64,000 nucleotides of DNA from Elusimicrobiaceae bacterium. GTDB lineage: Bacteria; Elusimicrobiota; Elusimicrobia; Elusimicrobiales; Elusimicrobiaceae. The position numbers were made by a program, and so were the translations under genes. Positions within the stretch are counted from its first letter, which is position 1; every line of letters begins with the position of its first letter. The stretch covers positions 1 through 64,000 of the forward strand of contig JAFZUQ010000007.1 in the NCBI GenBank assembly GCA_017618215.1, given 5' to 3'. The notes under the pieces were generated by a model. It saw nothing but the letters and a program-made list of their open reading frames with translations. It was not told where the DNA came from and searched no databases. Of this stretch, positions 52,494 to 62,276 are shown one piece after another.

Positions 52494-54962
52494 CTAAAAT
52501 AAGTTTGCCATGGAAAAATAAATATAACCGCGCTTTTCCCCTGACTTATGATTTAAGCCATATCCCCAATCTAAACGTATTGGGAGTGACGGAGTAACAA
52601 TTCTTAAACCGACACCTACACCCATTTTAAAATCATCAATATTTTCCCCTGTTTTAAAACGGACATCACTAAGGTTCTTCCAAGAATTACCTATATCAAA
52701 AAATGCAGCAAGTTGGGCCATAGTACGACGACCTTCACGAGCAATAGGAAATTTAAGTTCAATATTACCAATATAATAAATTTCACCGCCTGTTGCAGGA
52801 CCGATTTGCCCTGTGGTTTCATATCCTCTAACCGTATCTGCACCTCCTAAAAAGATCCTTTCATAAGCAGGTACAATATTTGTACGGCCATAGGCTTTGA
52901 CGGAACCAGCTCTTTGACCTATCATTAAAACTATCGGATAATCTTTACCGATATTAAATAAAGTAAAATTGTAAGCAGATTTTAAATTGATTCTATAAAG
53001 ATCCACATTACCCATAAAAGGCCCGCCGGTCAGTTCTAAATTAATGGAATTTTTAGAGCCCTCTGTTGCATCAAAAATACTGTCACGTGTATCCCGTGAC
53101 AGTGTTATCCCAAAAGTAGATTGAGTAGATCTGCCTTCAATCAAACCATTTTCTTCTTGGTTACTATATGCTGAATCAATATCATAAATCTTTATACCTT
53201 CTAAAGCATAGGAGAAATTTAAACCATAAATATCATCGTTAAAACGGGGATTAACGTTTAAACGAAAACCTTTTCTCTTTTCAGTATAGGCGGAATAAGT
53301 ATCCATATAAGGGCGATATCTTCTTGTATCAAAAGCGTCTATTCCAAACCCAACCGGTCTATCAAAAACCCAAGGAGTATACCAACTCACTGTATAGTCT
53401 ACAACTCTCTTACCGAACATTGCACGTGCTGTTAAATGTTGGGCACGATGAAATAAATTCATGTGGCTGATAGAAACATCACCATATAACCCGTCTAATG
53501 AAGACATCGCGACACCGGCGGTAAACATACCGGGGCGACCTTCAACAATATTGTAGCCGATATCTACTTTGTTTATATCATTTGTAGGTGTAATATCAAT
53601 TTGTGCATCATTTAAAAAGCCAAGGTTCATAAGTTTATTTTGCCCGCGTTGTACTTTGGAATAATTGAAAATAGAACCTTCTTTAAAGGGTACTTCACGT
53701 GCAAAAACATATTTTGGCGTGTCCCCCTCGCCCGTTATGTCAATATGGTCAACATAAACAATGTTATTCTCTTGTACTTGAAAATTAATGTTTAAAGTAT
53801 TATTGGTTTCATCTAAGTTTTTTTGCGGAACAACTTCTGCTCTTAAATACCCTTTATTTGCATATTGCTCCTGCAAAGCGCGAACTGTTCCGTCAAATTG
53901 TTGTTGGTTATACAGTTTACCTTTCATATAGTAAATACTTTTATCAATCTCTTTTTCTGTTAATACGGTATTTCCGTTGATAGTTGTTTCCCCAAAACGC
54001 GCTCTTACGCCTTCAAAAACAGTATATTTTAAGGAAACTTCACTGTAATCATCACTAAAAGTAGGAACATAATCATCAATTTTAAATTCGTAATAACCCT
54101 CATTTCTTGCAAAAGTAGTAGCTTTATAACTGTCAACAGGAACATTTTGAACTTTATAAACTTTCCCGGGGCGATTTTTTAATTTTTTAATAAATTTTTT
54201 AAGAGGAATTTTGTTTAATCCTTCGACGTTAACTTCTTTAACCCGAGTTTTTTGGCCTTCGTCAATTTTGATTGTAACAATTACAATATTTTTTTCTTTA
54301 TCAACCTCAAAAGTATAACTTGCTTGTGCATTTAAAAAGCCTTTTTCCGCATAAAGAGTTTTGATTTTATCCATATCCGCAAGGAGTTTAGATTCACTAA
54401 AAGGATCCTTAATTTTTGACATCATTGCTTTTTGTATAGAACTTTTGGCAATTTCTTTACGACCTTCATAATAAATCTTTTCCAAAATGGGCTTTTCTTC
54501 CAATATAACGGTTAAGGCGTGGCATGGATAAAGTTCTTTATCTTTTTTGTCTTCTTTATTTTTTGCTTTGGTAGGCAGCGGACTAATATCAATTTCCACA
54601 TTCTCAAAATTACCGAGTGTGATTAAATTGTTTTTATCTTCTTGAATAGACGTTAAAGCATAAAAAGTATTAGTTTTTGCCGAAATATTTTTTAAAACTG
54701 TTTTCTTGTTTATATTTACAAGACCTTCCGTTTTTAATTCACAAATGAGCCAAGGGCCATTTTCAGACAGCGTTTGGGAAACATTGTTTGATTCTCCGTT
54801 TTCTTCTTCCGGATCAACATAATTGCCCGAAGTAAAATCAACAGATTTATTGCCAAAAGCACCTGTGTTTAAAGAGTTTTGGGTGGAACTGCCACCAAGC
54901 ATTTGTGAAAAAACGCAAGGCGTTAATAGTGTAAAAACGGTTAAAGTTATAAAATTCTTCAT
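52494..54962 (-). CDS. bamA: Outer-membrane protein assembly factor BamA
   Basis: 822 residues. Signal peptide, polar linker, POTRA repeats (about 80-430, e.g. IYYEGRKEIAKSSIQKAM, VKEVNVEGLNKIPLKKF, ATINGNTVLTEKEI-like) and a 16-strand barrel with the conserved (V)RGYE motif near residue 705 and a C-terminal aromatic (SMANLF). It inserts beta-barrel proteins, including LptD encoded at 60159. First gene of the bamA-ompH-lpxD-lpxC-lpxA-lpxI unit; the start looks leaderless. Confidence 0.96.
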   Translation of the reverse strand: MKNFITLTVFTLLTPCVFSQMLGGSSTQNSLNTGAFGNKSVDFTSGNYVDPEEENGESNNVSQTLSENGPWLICELKTEGLVNINKKTVLKNISAKTNTFYALTSIQEDKNNLITLGNFENVEIDISPLPTKAKNKEDKKDKELYPCHALTVILEEKPILEKIYYEGRKEIAKSSIQKAMMSKIKDPFSESKLLADMDKIKTLYAEKGFLNAQASYTFEVDKEKNIVIVTIKIDEGQKTRVKEVNVEGLNKIPLKKFIKKLKNRPGKVYKVQNVPVDSYKATTFARNEGYYEFKIDDYVPTFSDDYSEVSLKYTVFEGVRARFGETTINGNTVLTEKEIDKSIYYMKGKLYNQQQFDGTVRALQEQYANKGYLRAEVVPQKNLDETNNTLNINFQVQENNIVYVDHIDITGEGDTPKYVFAREVPFKEGSIFNYSKVQRGQNKLMNLGFLNDAQIDITPTNDINKVDIGYNIVEGRPGMFTAGVAMSSLDGLYGDVSISHMNLFHRAQHLTARAMFGKRVVDYTVSWYTPWVFDRPVGFGIDAFDTRRYRPYMDTYSAYTEKRKGFRLNVNPRFNDDIYGLNFSYALEGIKIYDIDSAYSNQEENGLIEGRSTQSTFGITLSRDTRDSIFDATEGSKNSINLELTGGPFMGNVDLYRINLKSAYNFTLFNIGKDYPIVLMIGQRAGSVKAYGRTNIVPAYERIFLGGADTVRGYETTGQIGPATGGEIYYIGNIELKFPIAREGRRTMAQLAAFFDIGNSWKNLSDVRFKTGENIDDFKMGVGVGLRIVTPSLPIRLDWGYGLNHKSGEKRGYIYFSMANLF

Positions 54963-54968
54963 ATATAC

Positions 54969-54974
54969 ATTATA
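54969..54974 (-). promoter_or_regulatory. bamA -10 element (leaderless type)
   Basis: Minus strand TATAAT followed by 6 bases and the bamA ATG at 54962; no TGn extension. Confidence 0.6.
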
Positions 54975-55016
54975 TGAAATTATTTAAGGTACTGCTTGCT
55001 CAGTTTACAAAATTTA

Positions 55017-55025
55017 TGCTAAAAT
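55017..55025 (+). promoter_or_regulatory. POT transporter promoter, extended -10
   Basis: TGC-TAAAAT with a TTGCTC -35-like box 18 bases upstream; the leader of about 18 bases holds the GGAGG ribosome binding site. Confidence 0.6.
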
Positions 55026-55049
55026 GAAAAATATCCTATTGGAGGTTTT

Positions 55050-56354
55050 ATGACAGAAGTTACTACTAAACAAAAGCAACCGGCCGGGTTATACTTGCTG
55101 TTTGCTACAGAAATGTGGGAAAGATTCAGCTTTTACTCTCTAAAAGCTTTGTTCATTTTGTATTTAACAAAAGAACTTTTACTTAGCACAAAAGAAGCAA
55201 GTGGACATTTTGGAACATTAATGAGTTTGATTTTCCTCTCTCCTTTATTTGGCGGATATATTGCAGATAAATGGATCGGCAAACGCGCGGCAATAATTAT
55301 CGGTTCTGTTTGTATTGCGCTCGGGCAACTTTGCATGGGCCGCGGCAGTATGACTTGGGTATTTTGGGCTATGGCTTTTATCGTTATAGGTAATGGGTTT
55401 TTTAAACCGAATATCTCAAGCATAGTCGGCGATCTTTATGAAAAGAACGATCCGCGCCGCGACAGCGGTTTTACCATCTTTTATATGGGCATTAATTTAG
55501 GCTCATTTTTAGCGGGTTTAATTGCCGGAACACTTGCGCATAATTTCGGTTGGGGCTGGGGTTTCGGCTCTGCGGCAATTGGTATGGTTATTGGTTTAAT
55601 AACTTTTCTTTGGGGCCAAAATAAATTTTTGCAAGGTAAAGGGCTTTCTCCTAAACATTATGAAAAGAAAGAAAAAACAAAAGTTGAAAATAAACCCTTG
55701 ACTAAAGACGAAAAACAAAGAATTGCGGTTATTTTTATAATGGCATTTTTCTCCGTTTTCTTTTGGGCAATTTTTGAACAAAAAGGTGCTGCCCTTAACT
55801 TGATTGCAGAGCATAATGTTGACAGAATTATCCATATCTTCGGCAAAACTTTTGAAATTCCTACTGCATGGTTCCAATCAGTGAACCCATTATTTATTAT
55901 GTTATTTGCACCTGTCTTTTCTAAACTTTGGATAACACTTGGTAAAAAAGGGAAAGATTTAAGCATACCGGCAAAATTCGTGCTTGCATTTTGGTTAATT
56001 GCACTTGGTTATGCTTTGCTTTTGACGGCATCAATAGTTTGCAAAGATAAATTCGGCATGCTTTGGATTATCGGCGCTTACTTTATGTTTACGATGGGTG
56101 AACTTTGTTTATCGCCGGTGGGGCTTTCAATGGTAACAAAACTTTCCCCTGTAAAATTTATTTCTCTATTTATGGGTATTTGGTTTTTGGCAAACTCCGC
56201 CGCCGGCTGGCTTGCGGGTAAATATTCGGGTTTCTTAGATAAAGATAATTTAACGCAATTTTTTACTTGGCCGGTAATTACACCGATAGTTGCTTCTTTG
56301 ATTTTGCTTGTCTTGGTTAAACCGATTAAACATTGGATGCATGGTGTTAAATAA
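55050..56354 (+). CDS. Proton-dependent oligopeptide transporter (POT/PTR2 family)
   Basis: 434 residues with 12 or so transmembrane helices. The ExxER-type helix 1 motif is present (EMWERFSFYSLKALFILYL), followed by GGYIADKWIGKR and the FYMGINLGSFLAG segment. It imports di- or tripeptides with protons. The DUF4424 gene follows 10 bases later, so both are probably one unit. Confidence 0.93.
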   Translation: MTEVTTKQKQPAGLYLLFATEMWERFSFYSLKALFILYLTKELLLSTKEASGHFGTLMSLIFLSPLFGGYIADKWIGKRAAIIIGSVCIALGQLCMGRGSMTWVFWAMAFIVIGNGFFKPNISSIVGDLYEKNDPRRDSGFTIFYMGINLGSFLAGLIAGTLAHNFGWGWGFGSAAIGMVIGLITFLWGQNKFLQGKGLSPKHYEKKEKTKVENKPLTKDEKQRIAVIFIMAFFSVFFWAIFEQKGAALNLIAEHNVDRIIHIFGKTFEIPTAWFQSVNPLFIMLFAPVFSKLWITLGKKGKDLSIPAKFVLAFWLIALGYALLLTASIVCKDKFGMLWIIGAYFMFTMGELCLSPVGLSMVTKLSPVKFISLFMGIWFLANSAAGWLAGKYSGFLDKDNLTQFFTWPVITPIVASLILLVLVKPIKHWMHGVK

Positions 56355-56364
56355 AGGAGAAAAA

Positions 56365-57609
56365 ATGAGGAAAAACTTTTTATATATTTTTTGTGCTTTG
56401 TTTATGTATGCCGGTTTTGCGGTAGCTAATGATACTTCCGGCCAATTATTGCCTACGGGGGAAATACGTTTTGAAAAGCAAGACGGCATTGTTTTAAAGC
56501 ACGAGGCTTTATTATTATCCGATACAGTAACAGTTGATTATTTGTTTGAAAATATTACCGATAAACCTGTGGAAACAACCGTGTTTTTCCCTATCCCGAC
56601 AATCGGGCCTATTAATCCCTATTATATGGAATATCCTCACAACTTCAAATTTCGTGTATGGATTAACGAAAAAGAAATTAAACCCGAACTCAGTCGTAAA
56701 GTTACACTTGACGGTACTGATGTAACAAAATATTTTAATTTAATGGGTATAGATACTTATTATAAAGCAATAACAAATGATCCCGGACATAACCACGAAG
56801 TTTTTACAAATATAGCAGAACCTTTACGAAAATTACCAATTGAAGAACAAAAAAAGTTAGAAAAACTGGGGATGCTTGCAAAAGGATGTATTGAAGATGA
56901 AGATGGTAAATGTGCAAATAATCCCGATATTTATCATTTAGGTCCCAATCCTTATTATTTAGCATATAAGCATTATAAACAAGAAGTTATGTATTACTGG
57001 AAACAGACTTTTCCGCCGCATAAAATTATACATGTCAGGCATGAATATAATCCGTCTGTTAGAACAAATTCTATCGGATCTCCAAGTAGTTCTGTGGAAA
57101 AAGCGAAAGGTATTTCAGAATATGAATCTTACGTCGGCGATTTTTGGACAGAATCTTCCTACATAATCACAACCGCAAATAATTGGAAAACACCGATAGA
57201 AAAATTTAATTTGCTTGTTTGGGGGAGATTAGGGGCCGCTGTTTCTACTTATGATAAGGACTATAAACAAACCTTTGTTCGTGTTGCTCCGAAAAATTAT
57301 TTATTGGAAACAAAACAAGATTTTGTTCCCAAAAGTGAAATTTCTTTTGAACTTGCTTATCCTAACTATGACGCTTTTTCTAAAACCAAGAAATCCCAAC
57401 AAAAACTGCCGCAACTTTACCGCGTGGACGGGCCGGCAAATGTTCGCACAAAACCGAACGGTAAAAAAATAAAAACTTTGGAAAACGGTTATTATATTTG
57501 GGCATATCCCTCATATAAAAAAGATTGGTTTACAGTTTTGTTAGACGAAGAAACAACAGGTTATACCCACAAAGATAATTTAATTCCGTTTGGCAAATTT
57601 GATAAATAA
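56365..57609 (+). CDS. Secreted DUF4424-like protein with a C-terminal SH3-like domain
   Basis: 414 residues from the ATG at 56365 (AAAGGAG upstream). Signal peptide about 1-20. The body (about 25-330) resembles DUF4424: ITDKPVETTVFFPIPTIGP, IHVRHEYNPSVRTN, IEKFNLLVW. A C-terminal bacterial SH3-type domain (about 345-410, VDGPANVRTKPNGKKIKTLENGYYIWAY) may bind the cell wall. Function is unknown. Confidence 0.8.
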   Translation: MRKNFLYIFCALFMYAGFAVANDTSGQLLPTGEIRFEKQDGIVLKHEALLLSDTVTVDYLFENITDKPVETTVFFPIPTIGPINPYYMEYPHNFKFRVWINEKEIKPELSRKVTLDGTDVTKYFNLMGIDTYYKAITNDPGHNHEVFTNIAEPLRKLPIEEQKKLEKLGMLAKGCIEDEDGKCANNPDIYHLGPNPYYLAYKHYKQEVMYYWKQTFPPHKIIHVRHEYNPSVRTNSIGSPSSSVEKAKGISEYESYVGDFWTESSYIITTANNWKTPIEKFNLLVWGRLGAAVSTYDKDYKQTFVRVAPKNYLLETKQDFVPKSEISFELAYPNYDAFSKTKKSQQKLPQLYRVDGPANVRTKPNGKKIKTLENGYYIWAYPSYKKDWFTVLLDEETTGYTHKDNLIPFGKFDK

Positions 57610-57623
57610 GTATTAAACAATTT

Positions 57624-57668
57624 ACACCTGCGGCAAGAACATGCATACCACACCGCGGGTGTTTTTTT
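57624..57668 (+). terminator. Terminator after the DUF4424 gene
   Basis: ACACCTGCGG/CCGCGGGTGT (57624-57633 with 57653-57662, one G-U pair), 19-base loop, T7 tail that runs straight into the rsmE promoter. Confidence 0.88.
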
Positions 57669-57676
57669 GGTAAAAT
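57668..57676 (+). promoter_or_regulatory. rsmE promoter, extended -10 (leaderless type)
   Basis: TGG-TAAAAT followed by 6 bases and the rsmE ATG at 57683. Its first base is the last T of the upstream terminator. Confidence 0.65.
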
Positions 57677-57682
57677 TTATTT

Positions 57683-58363
57683 ATGCCACAGTATCTAGCA
57701 CAAATTAACGATCAAAATTTTACACTCTCAAAAGAAGAAGCACACCACTTAAAAGTGGCGCGTTACAGCGCAGGGCAAGAAATAAAAATTTTTGACGGGT
57801 GCGGTAAAAAATATCTTGCGCGTTTAACAAGTGCTCAAGGCGGAGAAATAGTTAAACCTTTGCAAAGCCGTCCACTTAAAAGAAATATTACACTTTATTT
57901 TAGTGCAATTTCCCGTCCGGCTACCGAAGAACTTTTAGACCTTTGCACGCAAGCTGGGGCAAGCACTTTTTGCCCGGTTTTCAGCAAGTTTTGTGACGCT
58001 AATTTATTAAAAAAATGGGAAACAAAACAAGAACGCTGGGGACAAATTGTTTTGGCCTCCGCCAAACAATGCGAGATTGCAAAAATACCGCAAATTCTTC
58101 CGCCGCTTAATTTTGAAGACGCTTTAAAAAATTTAAAAACACCTGCTTTAATTTGTTATGAAGAAGAGCAAAAAACACCTATAACCGCACAAATTCCGGT
58201 GGGAAAAGATATTGCTTTATTTATCGGCCCAGAAGGTGGTTATGCGGAAGAAGAAATCGCCCTTGCTAAAAATTGCAGTGTTAAACCGGTAACTTTAGGT
58301 GCAAATATTTTGCGTGCGCAAACTGCTGCCACGTGCGCGGTGTGGGCTTTGGCTAATTTATGA
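57683..58363 (+). CDS. rsmE: 16S rRNA m3U1498 methyltransferase
   Basis: 226 residues. N-terminal PUA-like domain (SKEEAHHLKVARYSAGQEI) and a SPOUT catalytic domain with the knot motifs FIGPEGGYAEEEI and TLGANILRAQTAA (family consensus LGxRILRxETA). Length is slightly short (E. coli 243). Overlaps mtaB by 4 bases. Confidence 0.94.
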   Translation: MPQYLAQINDQNFTLSKEEAHHLKVARYSAGQEIKIFDGCGKKYLARLTSAQGGEIVKPLQSRPLKRNITLYFSAISRPATEELLDLCTQAGASTFCPVFSKFCDANLLKKWETKQERWGQIVLASAKQCEIAKIPQILPPLNFEDALKNLKTPALICYEEEQKTPITAQIPVGKDIALFIGPEGGYAEEEIALAKNCSVKPVTLGANILRAQTAATCAVWALANL

Positions 58364-59583
58364 AAATTTATATAAAGACTTTCGGCTGCCGTGTTAACCA
58401 AGTGGAAAGCGAGGCTTTGCTTGAAGAATTTTTGCGCCGCGGACATCAAATAATAAACTCCCCCCAATATGCTGATATTTGCATTATAAATACTTGCTCC
58501 GTAACACGCAATGCCGATAAAGATGCCTTAAAAGAAGCTAATTTAATAAAACGCAAAAATCCAAATGCAAGATTGATTTTGACAGGATGTTTTGCAAGGC
58601 ACGGCGCCAAAGAAATTTTGGAAAAAGTTAAAGAAGCGGAAATTGTGCAAAAAGAAAATTTGCCGCAAAATTTATTTAAACAAAATATTGATTGGACTGT
58701 TAAAGAACATCATGGCAAAACGCGCGCTTTTGTCAAAATTCAAGACGGATGCACAAATTTTTGCACTTATTGCATTGTGCCTTTTACGCGCCCGATTAAA
58801 ACTTCAAAACCAAAAAAAATTGTGCTTGAGGAAATTAAAACTCTGATTGCAAACGGCTACAAAGAAATTGTTTTGACGGGCATAAATATCGGCAATTATT
58901 TTTGTACGGAAACAAAAACAAATTTGGCAGGTTTAGTTAAAGAAATTTTTGCTTTAGATGGTAGTTTTCGTATCCGTTTTTCTTCTATAGAAATACCGAC
59001 CGTAACTGATGAACTTTTAGAAGTTATTTCAAAAGCCGGAAATAAATTTTGCAATTATTTACACTTACCTTTGCAAAGCGGCAGCAGCAAAGTTTTAAAA
59101 GAAATGCACCGCCATTATACCGCTGAAGATTTTGAAAAACGCGTGCAAGAAATACGCCAAAAAATAAAAGATATTTTTATTTATACTGATATTATTGCAG
59201 GTTTTCCTACAGAAAGCTTGGAAGATTTTGAAAATTCTATTGCTTTTGTAAGCAAGATAGGTTTTGCCGGTTTGCATGTTTTCAGTTACTCTCCGCGCCC
59301 GATGACGGCAGCGGCAAAGTTGCCGCAACTTAAACCTGCCGAAATTAAACGCCGCGCCGATATTTTGCGTGAGGAAGATTTAATTTTACGTCAAAAAGCT
59401 GCTGAGAGTTTAATTAATACCGAACAAGAGATTTTAGTAGAAGAAAAATCAAAAAACGAAAAATTTTTAGTTGCCACTGCGGCAAATTTCCAAAAAGCTT
59501 TAGTACCTTTAAGCACCCCGAAAAACACTTTAGTTAAAGTAAAAATTACAAAATCCCAAGATAGTATTTGCTACGGAAAATAG
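58360..59583 (+). CDS. mtaB: tRNA ms2t6A methylthiotransferase, MtaB type
   Basis: 407 residues. Radical-SAM enzyme of the MiaB family. N-terminal UPF0004 domain with three cysteines (FGCRVNQVES, INTCSVT, LTGCFARHG), radical SAM CxxxCxxC (NFCTYCIVPF preceded by DGC), and a C-terminal TRAM-like region. The CRVNQVE motif fits MtaB (t6A37) better than MiaB (CQMN). It ends 2 bases from convergent tdk. Confidence 0.93.
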   Translation: MKIYIKTFGCRVNQVESEALLEEFLRRGHQIINSPQYADICIINTCSVTRNADKDALKEANLIKRKNPNARLILTGCFARHGAKEILEKVKEAEIVQKENLPQNLFKQNIDWTVKEHHGKTRAFVKIQDGCTNFCTYCIVPFTRPIKTSKPKKIVLEEIKTLIANGYKEIVLTGINIGNYFCTETKTNLAGLVKEIFALDGSFRIRFSSIEIPTVTDELLEVISKAGNKFCNYLHLPLQSGSSKVLKEMHRHYTAEDFEKRVQEIRQKIKDIFIYTDIIAGFPTESLEDFENSIAFVSKIGFAGLHVFSYSPRPMTAAAKLPQLKPAEIKRRADILREEDLILRQKAAESLINTEQEILVEEKSKNEKFLVATAANFQKALVPLSTPKNTLVKVKITKSQDSICYGK

Positions 59584-59585
59584 CT

Positions 59586-60149
59586 CTAAATATTGGGTTC
59601 ATGGCAATCTACGCAGCGGGCTTCATAATCATCAGCCCCACCAACATAGATACGGCTTTTAACTTTTGCAGTCCTCTGTGTACGTCGTGCCGGTTGCCCG
59701 CAAACTACGCAACGGGCCGCAAGCTTTAAAACACTATCGGCAACAGCCAAAAGTTTTGCCGTACTACCGAAAGGCACACCTTGATAATCCATATCAAGCC
59801 CACAGCAAATAACGCGTTTACCTTGTTTGGCTAAATTTATAGCAACATTGACAATATCTTCAGTAAAGAAATTCACTTCATCTATGGCAATAACTTCTGT
59901 ATCTTTTTCAACAAGGTCTAAAATTTCTTCAGCTTTTGAAACGGTATTTGCATCCATTTTAACCAGATCATGAGTGGCAATGCCTTTACGGGCATAACGT
60001 TTATCTAAAGTAGAATTAAAAACTTGAACTTTCTGCCCGGCATGTTGTGCAACTTCAATACGCCTGATAAGTTCCGTACTTTTGCCGGAAAACATACATC
60101 CGCAAACAACTTCTATACGCCCATAAGGGACTTTTGCTTTTGCCATCAT
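59586..60149 (-). CDS. tdk: Thymidine kinase
   Basis: 187 residues (a second ATG directly follows the first). Salvage of thymidine to dTMP. P-loop GCMFSGKST, Walker B-like VIAIDEVNFF, DMDYQGVPFGS lasso region, and a zinc site of two CxxC pairs (CVVCGQ; CVDCHE). It follows lptD by 9 bases and has a GAGGTG ribosome binding site. Confidence 0.96.
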   Translation of the reverse strand: MMAKAKVPYGRIEVVCGCMFSGKSTELIRRIEVAQHAGQKVQVFNSTLDKRYARKGIATHDLVKMDANTVSKAEEILDLVEKDTEVIAIDEVNFFTEDIVNVAINLAKQGKRVICCGLDMDYQGVPFGSTAKLLAVADSVLKLAARCVVCGQPARRTQRTAKVKSRIYVGGADDYEARCVDCHEPNI

Positions 60150-60158
60150 AATGCACCT

Positions 60159-62276
60159 CTATAGATTAGGGCCCGCGGCAGTATAACTATCCTGCCAAGG
60201 ATACCAATATTGATTTATGCGTTGTTGGGCAGGTGTGTCTTTACCTTTACCGCCACATAATACATTTACCGCAAAATGGAAAGATAAGTTGTGGCTTCTA
60301 TCCCTAACACCTAACATCACATTAAAATCGTGGAAATCTTTATAAACTAAGATGTGTTTCGAATAACTACGAACGGAAGTGTCTTTTATCTCAAAATCTA
60401 TCCCCATATTTGCATGCCAAGTACTTTCTTTGGGGGCAATTGCGAACTTAGTAGTAAACAGAAAACTGTGACGGGTAGTTTTATAATTTGTTACACCCAA
60501 AGTTATATATTTGTTTTCCGGATCACGCGGATCATGGAAAGTTGTATTTATAACAAATGCTTGGTTGCCGCCTTCAAAATCATATAAATTTTGTAAGAAA
60601 AAATTTGTACCTGTCTGCTGATTAAAATAACCGATTTCAGCAAGCAATGGTTCTAATCTGTCATTTAATTTCCAAGAACTATTATCATTATTAATACTTA
60701 TACCACTTGCGATTTTAAAGTATAAATTATTTGTCGGCATATAATAATTTTGAATATAGAATGCATTTTGTTCCTCTCGATTAAAAACATTCTGATATTC
60801 ATCAATTACCAAAACTTTATCCGTGGTACGATGTTTGTAACGATAACCAAAATCTAAAGCTCCTGTTGGAAGATTTGTTCTCAAATTGACTTCTGTGCCA
60901 TACCTTCCTACATAATTATCCTTTTCATGCGAAACCGGATCTTTAAAAGCAACTTCCTGATTATAAAAAACACTTGGGGTTAAAGTTAAATTACGGTGTA
61001 AACGAAAACTTTTTGAACTTTTCCAAGTAGCCTTGAAATACTGTAAAAAATCATTATTATCTTCAGGTCTTTCGTTAAATTTTGTGTTGTTAAAAGATAA
61101 ATTAAAATTATTAACAATGCCACCGGTTTTAGGTAAAACGAAAGGAGTAAAAGTCCAAGAAATTTCAGGTAAATCTGTTTTGTAATTATGAAAAGTTTTT
61201 GTTGCTTCATCTAATTGGCTGATATCATAATAACTTACACGAAAATTACTTACACGGCTTTGGCGAACTAAAGAAGTTTGTGTTAACTTGTCCGGTGAAA
61301 CGACATAAGGATTATTTCTAAAAAAGTCATTGTTAAAATCAGGATCTGAAACTGTACGGGTTTTCATTTGTGCAAAATAAATAGCACCGTCTTCATCATT
61401 TAAAGAATTTGAATTATCATACATCTCCCACCAGAAACCCCCGTTTACGCCCCAACGCTGCGTATCCATAACCTTATCTTTAATCGTGTAAGCTTGAATA
61501 TTGCCGCGAAATTTTAAAGGATCATCATAACCCACAATTAAGCCGTAACCAATACCTGCTTTTGTATAATAATCAAGATTACCGGTAGCAGCGAAATTAC
61601 CTTTTGAATAAACTGTTGAAGTTAAAATTCCAAGCCCGGTATTTTTACTTTGTCCAAAATCTAAATAAGTCGTAAACAAATGGTCTTTATTTAAAGAACG
61701 GTAAAAATAGGGCAAATACAAGACCGGAATTTTACCAAGGCGTGCAACTGCGTTTGTTCCGGAAATACTAACTTCCGGTTTTAATTTAGCACTACCGATG
61801 GTCATTGTATAATGCGGAGATTCTTTATCACAACAAGTTAAAACTGCTTTTTTTAAATTATATTCAGTTTCTTGACCGGAAAATTGTTCTGCTGAAATTA
61901 TGCGCATAGGTCCGTACTGGGCATGAAAGTTATTCATAATAATTTCTTTATCTTTACTATTATACTCAAATTTCTGCAAAGTAAAGGTTCCTTGATTATT
62001 TTGAATAGTTACCGGGGAAGAGGATGAGATTTTTTCATCTTTAGGATGAACGGTAAATTCTTCTCCTAAAATGGTATATTGTTCCCCGTTCTTATTAAGA
62101 TTTATGCGGACATTTCCTTTTAATTCAGCGGTACCGTCAGTACTATCGTAATTTACTTCATCAGCTGTAAAAAATAAAAAATCTTCTTTATCTGGCGCAG
62201 GCAAATTTGAACTTCGGCAAAAAGCGAAAGTACCCAACAAAAGCAAAGATATTAAAAATAAAAATTTATTTTTCAT
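60159..62276 (-). CDS. lptD: LPS-assembly protein LptD
   Basis: 705 residues. Signal peptide about 1-20, an OstA/LptA-like jelly-roll domain (about 35-150, FTADEVNYDSTDGTAELKGNVRI), then a large beta-barrel domain starting near PVLYLPYFYRSLNKD (a conserved LptD segment, usually PxxYLPY). It receives LPS at the outer membrane. It overlaps the ROK kinase gene by 11 bases. The disulfide cysteines of E. coli LptD are not obviously conserved. Confidence 0.92.
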   Translation of the reverse strand: MKNKFLFLISLLLLGTFAFCRSSNLPAPDKEDFLFFTADEVNYDSTDGTAELKGNVRINLNKNGEQYTILGEEFTVHPKDEKISSSSPVTIQNNQGTFTLQKFEYNSKDKEIIMNNFHAQYGPMRIISAEQFSGQETEYNLKKAVLTCCDKESPHYTMTIGSAKLKPEVSISGTNAVARLGKIPVLYLPYFYRSLNKDHLFTTYLDFGQSKNTGLGILTSTVYSKGNFAATGNLDYYTKAGIGYGLIVGYDDPLKFRGNIQAYTIKDKVMDTQRWGVNGGFWWEMYDNSNSLNDEDGAIYFAQMKTRTVSDPDFNNDFFRNNPYVVSPDKLTQTSLVRQSRVSNFRVSYYDISQLDEATKTFHNYKTDLPEISWTFTPFVLPKTGGIVNNFNLSFNNTKFNERPEDNNDFLQYFKATWKSSKSFRLHRNLTLTPSVFYNQEVAFKDPVSHEKDNYVGRYGTEVNLRTNLPTGALDFGYRYKHRTTDKVLVIDEYQNVFNREEQNAFYIQNYYMPTNNLYFKIASGISINNDNSSWKLNDRLEPLLAEIGYFNQQTGTNFFLQNLYDFEGGNQAFVINTTFHDPRDPENKYITLGVTNYKTTRHSFLFTTKFAIAPKESTWHANMGIDFEIKDTSVRSYSKHILVYKDFHDFNVMLGVRDRSHNLSFHFAVNVLCGGKGKDTPAQQRINQYWYPWQDSYTAAGPNL

